Positions 1-6,133 of a DNA stretch of 6,152 bases are shown here, piece by piece; within the stretch, counting starts at the first letter, position 1; every line of letters starts with the position of its first letter. The stretch comes from CAZYWA01 sp964650975 [NCBI: uncultured bacterium]. Lineage in GTDB: Bacteria; JADJOY01. A program made the position numbers and the translations under genes. The notes beneath the pieces are model-generated. The model was not told where the DNA came from and ran no database searches. It saw only the letters and a program-made list of their open reading frames with translations. Location: contig CAZYWA010000480.1 of NCBI GenBank assembly GCA_964650975.1, positions 1 to 6,152 of the forward strand, read 5' to 3'.

Positions 1-1056
1 CTGGCTCGCGCCGGTGACATTCAGTGGCTGCTGCCGTGGATCTTCGCGGCGGTGCTGGTCTCGGCGATCCGGGGAGGAGTCCGCTGGCGCGTCACCCTCG
101 CGGTGGCCGCGCTCGCGGTGGGAGCGTGCGACCGGCTCAACCACCACGTGGTGAAGGAGGTCTTCCGTCGGCCCCGTCCGTGCGTGGCGGTCGCGGGCGT
201 CGAGCTGCGCGAGCAGCGCTGCCCGGCCTCGTTCGGCTTTCCGTCGTCGCATGTTTCCAACACCGCGGCGGCGCTCGGCGTGGTGGCGATCGAATATCCG
301 GTGGCGGCGCCCGCCGGTCTGGTGGCGGCGGCGCTGGTCGGGTTGAGCCGCATCCGCGGGGGAGTCCATTACCCGGGCGATGTCGCCGGCGGGTTGGTGT
401 TCGGCTTCGGTGTGGCGGCGGCTGTCGTGTGGCTCGGTTCGCGCATTCCGAGCGCATTCGCACCGCGCGACGGGGGTCGGCTGGTCTTCGCCGCTGCGCT
501 CGCCACCAGCGTGGTGCTCGTCGTGCTGATCTCGAGTGGCCGATGGCGGCGCTGGCCGAGTGGCACGGCGCCCGCGAACGAGGTCCTGGCCGATCTTCGA
601 AGCCCCGAGGCGCGCACGCGGATCGACGCGTCGGCCTGGCTGCGCGAGCATTGCGGCGGTCTCCCCGCGTCCTCCGTCTCGGGATTGCTGCCGGCGCTCG
701 CCGACGCCGAGCCCCAGGTGCGCTTCGCCGTCGCGAAGTCGCTGGGCTGCCTCGACCCGAGGGCGGTCGAGTCGGTCGGCGCGCTGGCGCCGATCCTCGA
801 GGATCCGGTGGTCGGGGTGCGGGAGGCCGCCGGGTGGAGCCTGGGGAGGATGGGCGCGCCCGCCCTCTCTGCCGTGGCGGCGGCACTCGCTGATCCGGAT
901 CCCCACGTCCGGCTCTCCGCTCTGCACGCGCTCAACGTGATGGGAGCGGAAGCTCGACCCGCGAGCGACGGCGTCGAGCGGCTGCTCTCCGACCCGGACC
1001 CTCGCGTTCACCTCGAAGCCCTGGCCACGCTCCAGGCCCTCAGGGGCGCAGGGTGA
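1..1056 (+). CDS. PAP2-family membrane phosphatase with C-terminal HEAT-like repeats (5' partial)
   Basis: The frame is open from base 1 and stops at TGA 1054-1056, giving at least 351 residues. The true start lies upstream; the internal ATG at 52 falls inside a membrane segment and is not a likely start. All three PAP2 (type 2 phosphatidic acid phosphatase) motifs are visible. Counting from the first codon, these are K52-x6-R59-P60 (KEVFRRPRP), P81-S-S-H84 (usually PSGH) and S116-R-x5-H123-x3-D127 (SRIRGGVHYPGD). H84 and H123 would be the general acid and the nucleophile. Hydrophobic segments lie near 10-22, 31-42, 84-115, 125-145 and 161-178. After the last one, residues about 192-349 form roughly five HEAT or PBS-lyase-like helical repeats, with recurring units such as DPDPHVRLSALHAL. 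Family knowledge suggests removal of phosphate from a lipid phosphate or undecaprenyl pyrophosphate at the outer face of the inner membrane. The substrate is not readable. The HEAT tail is unusual and probably binds a protein partner. Confidence 0.9.
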   Translation: MARAGDIQWLLPWIFAAVLVSAIRGGVRWRVTLAVAALAVGACDRLNHHVVKEVFRRPRPCVAVAGVELREQRCPASFGFPSSHVSNTAAALGVVAIEYPVAAPAGLVAAALVGLSRIRGGVHYPGDVAGGLVFGFGVAAAVVWLGSRIPSAFAPRDGGRLVFAAALATSVVLVVLISSGRWRRWPSGTAPANEVLADLRSPEARTRIDASAWLREHCGGLPASSVSGLLPALADAEPQVRFAVAKSLGCLDPRAVESVGALAPILEDPVVGVREAAGWSLGRMGAPALSAVAAALADPDPHVRLSALHALNVMGAEARPASDGVERLLSDPDPRVHLEALATLQALRGAG

Positions 1057-1061
1057 CGTCA
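1054..1061. other. Shared palindrome TGACGTCA holding both convergent stop codons
   Basis: The octamer at 1054-1061 is a perfect palindrome. Its first three bases are the TGA stop of the plus-strand PAP2 gene, and its last three read as TGA on the minus strand, ending the glycosyltransferase gene. Only two bases (1057-1058) separate the coding regions. No terminator hairpin can fit between the genes, so the two transcripts must run into each other's coding sequence or stop within it. The palindrome itself may be a chance result of two TGA codons meeting. Confidence 0.85.
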
Positions 1062-2921
1062 GACCGGCGCCGGCGGAGCCAGCACGCGACGGATACCGGG
1101 CGACCGATGACCGCCGGGTGTGGTGGCGGGGTTCTCGGCGGTCAGCACCGCATAGGTCGTACTACCGACGGACCAGGTCAGTTTCAGCGCAATCGGGCGG
1201 CCGTTCGACCGATCGCGTAGGGCCAGGTATTCCCGATCCCGCGTCACGATCAATCCGTCGGGGTGCCGTGACCAGTAGTCGGTCGCGTCCGTCAGCTGTC
1301 TCAGGACCACCAACTCGCGCCGGCCGTAGAGGTAGTTGAGGAAGCCGCACTCCTTGAGCTGCGACCAGCCGGGCGCGAGCAGGGCCAGTGGCACGCCGGG
1401 CGCCATCGTGGCGTCGATCCAGGTCGCGAACGGCTGGTAGCTCTTCTGATCGTCCACGGCCGGCAGCACGCTCACCTGCACCACGAACAGCACACCGGCA
1501 ATCGAGACCACCCACGGAGTCCACCATTCCCGGGTGTGGCCTCGCGTCGCCCGGGCGTCGCGCAGCCAGGCTCCGCCGGCCCAGCCCGCGAGCAGCCCGA
1601 TCGCCGGAAACGCGAGCCAGGAGGCTCGGATCACCGACCACGCGCGCGGTCCGAGTGTCCGGTGAAGCGCCCACAGCACCAGCGGCGCGAGGCACGCGAT
1701 CGGCGCGAGAGCGAGCAGCACCCGGCCCGCCGCGCCGCGCACTCGCTCGATCCAGCGGGCTTTCGCCTCGGCCTGCGACGAGAGGTAGCGGGCCACCAGC
1801 AGCGCCGCGGCGGGGTAGGCCGGCAGCAGGTAGAGCTCACGTTTGGTCGCCGCAGTCGAAAAAAACACGAACGTGACCACGAACCAGAGCCACAGCAGCC
1901 TGAGGAGCGGGTCGGCCCAGGTCGTCTCGAAGCGATCGGCGAGGGCCCACGGCAGGAAGAATGCGAGCGGCGCCAGGTCGAACCACACGTGGGCGAAGTA
2001 GTAGTACCAGGGCTCCAGGTGTCCGCGATCGGCTCCGCGGAATCGGGCGAAGTTCTGCTGGTAGATCTCGCGCCACAGCCAGGCGGAGCCGTCCCGGGAC
2101 GCGACCGCCACGTACCACGCTCCCGCCACCGCGCCCGACACCAGCGCGAGCGGAATCAGCCGCCGCAAGCCGCGCCAGTCGCCCAAGCTCCCGTGCCAAA
2201 GCACCAGCAGCAGCCCCGGCAAGAGCAGCCCGAGCGGACCCTTGCTCAGCCAGGCGACCCCGAAGAGCAGGAATGCCACGAAGTGCCGCCATCCGACGGA
2301 CCGCGGCGCGGGAGTGGCGCCCTGCGCGTAGAGCAGTAGCCCGGCCGCGAGCGCGCAGCTGAACACCATGTCGGGGCCGAGATTGAACGATTGCCAGGCG
2401 AACTCGGGGAGGATCAGCAAGAACACCGCGGCCCACCACGCCGTGCGGGCGCCGACGAAGCGGGTGCCGAGGCGCCACACCGCGAACGCCAGCAGCAACG
2501 CCGCCAGCGCGCACGGCAGCCGCATCACGAACGGGTGGGTGCTGCCGAGCACCGCGACCGATATCGTGGATAACCAGTAGATCATTGGCGGATAATCGAT
2601 CCACGGCTCGTGGTTGTGCCGGGGCGTGACCCAGTCGTGGGTCTGCAGCATCTCGACCACCGGCTCCGCGACGTCCGGCTCGTCGGGGAACCACATGTGC
2701 CTGAGCCCGATCCCCGACGGCGCGATCGCGGTCCAGATCAGCAGCATCAGCCACCACGAGCCGACTCCGCGCGCGGCGGTCCGGTGGGCGTGCCGCAGGT
2801 AGCTGTCGAGCCGGCCCGCGACGGTGAGTGCCGCGACACCGACGCGGCCGACCGGCTCCAGGCGCGTTCCGGCCGAGGCAGCCGCCGGCGCGGCCGACTC
2901 GATTCGCGACTGGGGGCGCAT
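1059..2921 (-). CDS. ArnT/PMT-like polytopic glycosyltransferase (GT39/GT83 type)
   Basis: This encodes 620 residues starting at the ATG whose first base is 2921. The open frame continues upstream to 3254, but that stretch is low-complexity Arg/Ser/Pro sequence. The next in-frame ATG (residue 59) would cut into the first membrane helix, so 2921 is preferred despite no clear Shine-Dalgarno. Family hallmarks are visible: the acidic D80-E81 in the first periplasmic loop (FPDEPDVAEP), Y110-P-P (DYPPMIYWL), W224-L-S-K-G-P, the RFRGADRGHLEPWYYY stretch near 293-308, and K360-RELYLLPAYP. About ten to twelve membrane helices span roughly 55-480, and a soluble C-terminal region covers about 485-620. 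Such enzymes move a sugar from a polyprenyl-phosphate donor to an acceptor (lipid A, protein or glycan) on the periplasmic side; D80 is the likely catalytic acid. The acceptor cannot be told. A 50-residue Ala/Arg-rich cytoplasmic N-terminus precedes helix 1. Confidence 0.9.
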   Translation of the reverse strand: MRPQSRIESAAPAAASAGTRLEPVGRVGVAALTVAGRLDSYLRHAHRTAARGVGSWWLMLLIWTAIAPSGIGLRHMWFPDEPDVAEPVVEMLQTHDWVTPRHNHEPWIDYPPMIYWLSTISVAVLGSTHPFVMRLPCALAALLLAFAVWRLGTRFVGARTAWWAAVFLLILPEFAWQSFNLGPDMVFSCALAAGLLLYAQGATPAPRSVGWRHFVAFLLFGVAWLSKGPLGLLLPGLLLVLWHGSLGDWRGLRRLIPLALVSGAVAGAWYVAVASRDGSAWLWREIYQQNFARFRGADRGHLEPWYYYFAHVWFDLAPLAFFLPWALADRFETTWADPLLRLLWLWFVVTFVFFSTAATKRELYLLPAYPAAALLVARYLSSQAEAKARWIERVRGAAGRVLLALAPIACLAPLVLWALHRTLGPRAWSVIRASWLAFPAIGLLAGWAGGAWLRDARATRGHTREWWTPWVVSIAGVLFVVQVSVLPAVDDQKSYQPFATWIDATMAPGVPLALLAPGWSQLKECGFLNYLYGRRELVVLRQLTDATDYWSRHPDGLIVTRDREYLALRDRSNGRPIALKLTWSVGSTTYAVLTAENPATTPGGHRSPGIRRVLAPPAPV

Positions 2922-2974
2922 GTGGCTGGGGTGGCCGTCGTGAGCGTGGGAATCCGGCGCGCGGCCGGAAGCTC

Positions 2975-2999
2975 GGCACGGTGTGCCCTGGACCGTGCC
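2975..2999 (-). promoter_or_regulatory. Nested inverted repeats in the leader of the glycosyltransferase gene
   Basis: GGCACGGT at 2975-2982 is the exact inverted complement of ACCGTGCC at 2992-2999, giving an 8-bp stem with a 9-base loop. Two smaller alternatives share the same bases: GGCAC/GTGCC with a 3-base loop at 2975-2987, and CCGTG-C-CACGG at 2993-3003. The cluster lies 53 to about 80 bases upstream of the ATG at 2921, within the 202-bp gap after the exported TIM-barrel gene. It could be an operator, an attenuator-like leader, or a processing site between cistrons. No T-run follows on the minus strand, so a simple intrinsic terminator is unlikely. The repeats are seen; their function is a guess. 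Confidence 0.4.
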
Positions 3000-3059
3000 A
3001 CGGCGCCGAAACAGAGCGATGACAGCGCGTGTCAGACGACTTGCATGAACCAGCGCGAT

Positions 3060-3079
3060 CCTTCGATCGGGACCGAAGG
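3060..3079 (-). other. Short hairpin downstream of the exported TIM-barrel gene
   Basis: CCTTCG at 3060-3065 and CGAAGG at 3074-3079 form a 6-bp stem with an 8-base loop, starting about 45 bases past the stop of the minus-strand gene ending at 3124. No T-tract follows, so at best it is a weak terminator or an RNA-stabilising 3' structure. A stem of this length is close to what chance gives in GC-rich DNA. Confidence 0.2.
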
Positions 3080-3123
3080 GCGAGCGTGTGACGTCCCCGG
3101 AGCACGCCGCCGGCCGCGTGCCG

Positions 3124-4410
3124 TCACTGGTGTCGCAGGATCGCGGCGGTGTCCGGTGCGAGCGAGATCGACGAGCTGGCGATCGGCAACCACGAGAGCG
3201 TCCCCATGTCGGGGAACGCACCGCCCCCGCCAAGCTCGAGCTGCTCCCACGCATCGTCGGAGAGCGAGTAGTCGACGGTGCGCGGGCTCGGATTCACGAT
3301 GGCGGTGGCGCCGCGGTAGACGCGTCTCACCAGCCCGTCCGTGGAAGCGGCGGCGTCGCCCAGTGCCACTCCGATGGCCAGCGCGTTCTCCGGGTAGGAC
3401 TGGAGGTCGCTCGCCGAATCCGTGGCCGCGAAGTAGTGGTACGAGCGCTCGGAGTCGACCAGCAAGTAGGACGCGAGCGACCACATGCGATGCGGCATGT
3501 CGGTGGCCGGGGCGTAGTCCATGGCCACCGCCATCTTCCCGGAGGCCACGACCGCGGCGAAGTCGTCCACCTGCTGGAGGTACCGCGCGGGGTCGAAGAA
3601 CTCGCCTGAATTCCGGTAGCTGAACGCCTCGAAGAAGAGGCCGTCGCAGTCGGCGAGGAGCTCGAGACCGCGGTTCCCGGGCGCTGCCGCGCCGGTGTAC
3701 GAGTTGACGATGATCTTGCGGCCGGGAAGCGCCGCGCGGACTGACGCCAGCACCTGTCCCACGGCTTCGTAGTACGCCGCGTCGCTGTAGGTCGGCGGAT
3801 ATTCCGAGATGAGGCTGGGATCGATGACGTTCGCGTCGTCGAGGAACACCGCGTCGTAGCCGTTGGCGAGCTGATCCTGGACGTTCGCGAGCAGGACTCG
3901 CGTCCACGCCGCTCGCTTCGACGGCGTCAGGATGTCGACGTAGTACCAGCCGCTCAGCGGTTCGGTCACCGGGTGTCCGCGCGAGTCGTGCCAGAGCAGG
4001 TTCTGCGACACCACCGCCTGCCAGCCCGGGTCGCCGCTCGGTGAGGTCGGGCCGGGGCCGTGCAGACCGGCGATCTTCTGGTAGGTGTAGACGAGATCCG
4101 CCGCATTGGCGGCGTGAAGTGCCGCGAGCTTCGAGGGGCCGGCGCCGTTCAGGATCTGGAGATCGTCGACGTTCGCGACGTAATCCACCTGGTCGGGAGC
4201 GTCCGAGAACGAGCCCTTGAAAACCGGTCGCACGCTCTCGGTCAGCTCGACGGATGGCGGAGACGGCAGCGGTTGCGGGGAGGGCGGCGACGGAGGTCCA
4301 GGCGGGTGCCCGGCCGCGGGCGGCGGTGCGATCGAAGTCGTGCTCGGTGCGTTGCCGCAGCGGGACGACAGCAACAGCACCGTGAGCGCGAGCGCCGGAC
4401 GAATCTCCAC
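3124..4410 (-). CDS. Exported TIM-barrel protein, putative glycoside hydrolase (GHL15-like)
   Basis: From the GTG at 4410 the product is 428 residues. This start gives a compact signal sequence: n-region VEIRP, hydrophobic core ALALTVLLLSS, then Cys18. The SSRC box is not a good lipobox because Arg is at -1, so lipoprotein status is uncertain. A Pro-rich linker (about 21-53) precedes the catalytic region. Residues about 70-330 look like a TIM barrel: an aromatic-rich stretch with WYYVDILTPSKRAAW at 155-169, G184-YDAVFLDDAN ending a strand with D191-D192, KIIVNSYTG at 232-240, D254-CDGLFFEAF with E261, and MAVAMDYAP at 293-301. D191/D192 and E261 are candidate acid/base residues. Residues about 360-428 resemble the beta-sandwich that closes many glycosidases (GATAIVNPSP and ISLAPDTAAIL). 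This pattern fits the uncharacterised putative glycoside hydrolases and more distantly GH114-type enzymes; the substrate is unknown. Other in-frame starts at 4479 (GTG) and 4548 (ATG) leave the hydrophobic core far from the N-terminus. Confidence 0.78.
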   Translation of the reverse strand: MEIRPALALTVLLLSSRCGNAPSTTSIAPPPAAGHPPGPPSPPSPQPLPSPPSVELTESVRPVFKGSFSDAPDQVDYVANVDDLQILNGAGPSKLAALHAANAADLVYTYQKIAGLHGPGPTSPSGDPGWQAVVSQNLLWHDSRGHPVTEPLSGWYYVDILTPSKRAAWTRVLLANVQDQLANGYDAVFLDDANVIDPSLISEYPPTYSDAAYYEAVGQVLASVRAALPGRKIIVNSYTGAAAPGNRGLELLADCDGLFFEAFSYRNSGEFFDPARYLQQVDDFAAVVASGKMAVAMDYAPATDMPHRMWSLASYLLVDSERSYHYFAATDSASDLQSYPENALAIGVALGDAAASTDGLVRRVYRGATAIVNPSPRTVDYSLSDDAWEQLELGGGGAFPDMGTLSWLPIASSSISLAPDTAAILRHQ

Positions 4411-4573
4411 GGTTTCGTCGGAAGGCGATCCGGGTTCTCTCTTGGCGTTCGGTCCCGCGAGTCTTCGCGGGAGCCGCACATTCTCGATCGAGCTTCCTGT
4501 TCCTACGATGACGAGCGCTGTAAGGGACGCGTCACGGATGTGAGCCATCGTCGCGCCCGGAACGCGGGCGCCA
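4411..4573. promoter_or_regulatory. Divergent intergenic region between the TIM-barrel and AcvB/VirJ genes
   Basis: These 163 bases separate the two outward-facing start codons and must hold the promoters for both directions, unless the minus-strand gene starts further upstream at 4479 or 4548. I find no convincing -35/-10 pair on either strand. Its clearest structure is a perfect stem-loop at 4453-4472. A purine-rich AGGAAG on the minus strand (about 4493-4498) sits near the alternative GTG at 4479 but 13 bases away from it, which is long for a ribosome-binding site. Confidence 0.5.
4453..4472 (-). promoter_or_regulatory. 8-bp perfect hairpin in the leader of the TIM-barrel gene
   Basis: TCCCGCGA at 4453-4460 and TCGCGGGA at 4465-4472 are exact inverted complements around the 4-base spacer GTCT. 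The element ends about 43 bases upstream of the preferred GTG start on the minus strand, so it would be in the 5' leader or form an operator. If translation really begins at 4479 or 4548 it would instead be inside the coding region. The dyad is seen directly; its role is not known. Confidence 0.4.
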
Positions 4574-6034
4574 ATGACTGCCCGACGGGCTTCCACCCAG
4601 ATTCCGCCGCGAAATCGGTACGGCGTTCGATCGGCCGTGCTCTGGGCGGCGCTGTTCCTGATCGGCGGCAGCCGGATCGCCCTGGCCGCGGTCGGAGAGA
4701 TCAGTCGGCAGGCGCTCGACAAGACCGGGCGCTTCGGTCCGGTCACCGTGCTGGTGCCGGCCGGGAAGCCGACCGCCATCGTGCTCTATCTCTCCGGCGA
4801 CGGCGGGCTCGACGCCTCGACGCGTGCTCGCGGGCAGCTCCTGGCGGAGCACGGCGCGGTCGTGGCGGAGACGGAATATCGCCCGTACGTGGGGCATTAC
4901 CGGGCAGCCTCGGGCAATCCGTGCATCTGGCCGAGCATCGACTTCCAGACCCTGGCCAAGCGCGTCGAGCTCGCGGCGTCGCTTCCGCGCTACGTCCCAC
5001 CGGTGCTGGTGGGCGAGGGCGAGAGTGGGTCGCTGGCGCTGGTGTCGGTCGCGCAGGGGCCACCCGGCAGCTTCGCGGGCGTCGTCACCGTCGGACTCTG
5101 CCCGTTGCTCGAGACCAGGGACCCACCGTGCTCCGCTTGCGGTCACGCGTTCTTCCAAGGTGGCCCCGGGAATGAGGTTGGGCGGCTGAGGCCTCCTCTG
5201 AACCTGACGGCGCCGTGGGTCGCCATCGAGGCGGGTGGGTTGGGCGCCTGTCCGAGCGAAGCGGCCGACGAGCTGATCGCTTCCGCGCCTTCGGCCACTC
5301 GGGTTTCGCTCGAACCAACGACGGCCGGGACCGACAGCCGTGTTTCCGAAGCGCTGATCGATGCGGTCTCGCGGCTCGAGGTGACGACGACGGCTTCGGT
5401 GCCCGGTGGCGCGGCGTTGGACCTGCCGCTGATCGAGCTACCGGCCGCCGGCACCCGAGACGACACGCTCGCCGTGTTCGTGTCCGGCGACGGTGGATGG
5501 GCCGTGCTCGACCAGCTGGTGAGCGAGGCACTCGCCGCGAACGGAGTGTCGGTCGTCGGCTGGAATGCGGGCCGATACCTCTGGCAACCGACGACTCGGG
5601 TCGAGCAGGCGACCCAGGACCTCGAGCGAATCACCCGCCACTACCTCGAGGCATGGCGAAAGCAGCGTCTGGTTCTCGCTGGCTATTCCACCGGCGCCGA
5701 TCTCGTCGCCACGGTTGCGCGCCGTCTTCCGCCGGATCTCCTCGAGCGGGTGCGCGCGGTGGCGCTGATCGGGCCGAGCGAAGGCAACACGCTCCTCCGG
5801 CCGGGCGGTGAAGACCGCGACCGAGGGGCCTCCCCGGAGGGTGTCGACACGCTCTCCGAGATCCTGCCGCTCGCCGGCCGCCGGATCTTGTGCATTCAGG
5901 GAAGCGAGGAGCCGAGCTCGCTCTGTCCCAAGCTGCCGCCCGGCTTCGCCACGATCCTCGATCTGCGCGCCGGACACGGATTCAAGGGCGACCAGCCGGC
6001 CATCGGCCGCGCGATCCTGGACTTCCTGCAGTGA
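4574..6034 (+). CDS. AcvB/VirJ-family periplasmic serine hydrolase (probable aminoacyl-phosphatidylglycerol hydrolase)
   Basis: The product has 486 residues. A signal peptide is visible: a basic n-region to about residue 19, core AVLWAALFLIGG, and an Ala-Leu-Ala site near 36-39, so the enzyme should be periplasmic. The C-terminal half (about 295-486) is a VirJ domain: FVSGDGGW (302-309), GRYLWQPTTRVEQATQDL (333-350), the nucleophile elbow G370-Y-S372-T-G-A-D, GSEEPSSLCP (443-452) with a likely acidic partner, and H468 in RAGHGFKGD. The N-terminal half (about 55-270) repeats the plan with YLSGDGG (72-78), but its elbow reads GEGESGS (147-153) rather than GxSxG, so it may be inactive. It also carries five Cys, including C186-SAC189. 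This two-part layout matches AcvB, whose Agrobacterium and Rhizobium members hydrolyse lysyl-phosphatidylglycerol; a Pseudomonas relative acts on alanyl-phosphatidylglycerol. The substrate here is inferred. No synthase partner (MprF/LpiA) is in the window. The start has no strong Shine-Dalgarno but is fixed by the signal peptide. Confidence 0.9.
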   Translation: MTARRASTQIPPRNRYGVRSAVLWAALFLIGGSRIALAAVGEISRQALDKTGRFGPVTVLVPAGKPTAIVLYLSGDGGLDASTRARGQLLAEHGAVVAETEYRPYVGHYRAASGNPCIWPSIDFQTLAKRVELAASLPRYVPPVLVGEGESGSLALVSVAQGPPGSFAGVVTVGLCPLLETRDPPCSACGHAFFQGGPGNEVGRLRPPLNLTAPWVAIEAGGLGACPSEAADELIASAPSATRVSLEPTTAGTDSRVSEALIDAVSRLEVTTTASVPGGAALDLPLIELPAAGTRDDTLAVFVSGDGGWAVLDQLVSEALAANGVSVVGWNAGRYLWQPTTRVEQATQDLERITRHYLEAWRKQRLVLAGYSTGADLVATVARRLPPDLLERVRAVALIGPSEGNTLLRPGGEDRDRGASPEGVDTLSEILPLAGRRILCIQGSEEPSSLCPKLPPGFATILDLRAGHGFKGDQPAIGRAILDFLQ

Positions 6035-6053
6035 CGAACCGTGTGCCGAGAAG

Positions 6054-6075
6054 GCCCGCGCCGCAGGCGCGCGGC
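6054..6075 (+). repeat. GC-only hairpin just after the AcvB/VirJ gene
   Basis: CGCGCC at 6057-6062 pairs with GGCGCG at 6066-6071 across a 3-base loop. The stem can extend by GCC/GGC (6054-6056 with 6073-6075) if C6072 is bulged. It begins 20 bases after the stop codon at 6032-6034. No T-run follows. It may be a 3'-end stabilising stem, but GC-rich sequence produces such stems easily. Confidence 0.3.
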
Positions 6076-6103
6076 GAGCACCGCGAGCCGACTCGGGGGT
6101 GGG

Positions 6104-6132
6104 GCCCCATGAAAATCGCCTTTTCATGGGGC
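6104..6132 (+). terminator. Long perfect hairpin, probable transcription end after the AcvB/VirJ gene
   Basis: CCCCATGAAAA at 6105-6115 is the exact inverted complement of TTTTCATGGGG at 6121-6131, around the loop TCGCC. G6104 and C6132 extend it to 12 bp. A perfect 12-bp stem with a 5-base loop, 70 bases past the stop codon, is far stronger than the other dyads in this window. It lacks a T-tract after the stem, so it is not a textbook intrinsic terminator. The T-run is in the stem itself, so it could act in either direction, block exonuclease, or form part of a double structure with the next hairpin. Confidence 0.5.
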
Positions 6133-6133
6133 G

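Noticed and set aside
24-940. Long overlapping open frames on both strands across the PAP2-HEAT gene
   Set aside because: They are Arg/Gly/Pro-rich translations typical of out-of-frame GC-rich DNA, with no domains, while the frame-1 protein has all PAP2 motifs.
1388-3105. Open frames of up to 422 residues on either strand across the glycosyltransferase gene
   Set aside because: Compositionally they are shadows (very high Arg, Ala, Pro) and break no recognisable motif. The minus-strand 620-residue frame carries membrane helices and family motifs.
2922-3254. Upstream extension of the glycosyltransferase frame, giving 731 residues
   Set aside because: The extra 111 residues are low-complexity, overlap the coding end of the TIM-barrel gene, and precede a better start at the ATG at 2921.
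4242-4481. 79-residue minus-strand frame beginning with ATG at 4481, preceded by AGGAAG
   Set aside because: It is Arg/Pro/Cys-rich, overlaps the signal and linker region of the TIM-barrel gene in another frame, and has no recognisable domain. I do not see evidence for a frameshift linking it to the main gene.
4494-4524. Possible sigma-70 promoter (TTCCTG ... TGTAAG) for the AcvB/VirJ gene
   Set aside because: Both boxes match poorly and the spacer is 19 bases, so it is not better than random sequence.
4532-4543. TCAC-GGAT-GTGA dyad in the divergent region as a regulator site
   Set aside because: Four-base arms are too short to separate from chance, and the half-site order is opposite to the CRP/FNR consensus.
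4411-4779. Upstream extension of the TIM-barrel frame, giving 551 residues
   Set aside because: It would overlap the divergent AcvB/VirJ gene and bury the signal peptide deep inside the protein.
5438-6127. 229-residue minus-strand frame antisense to the AcvB/VirJ gene
   Set aside because: Its composition is that of an antisense shadow, it has no domain, and the plus-strand frame is clearly coding.
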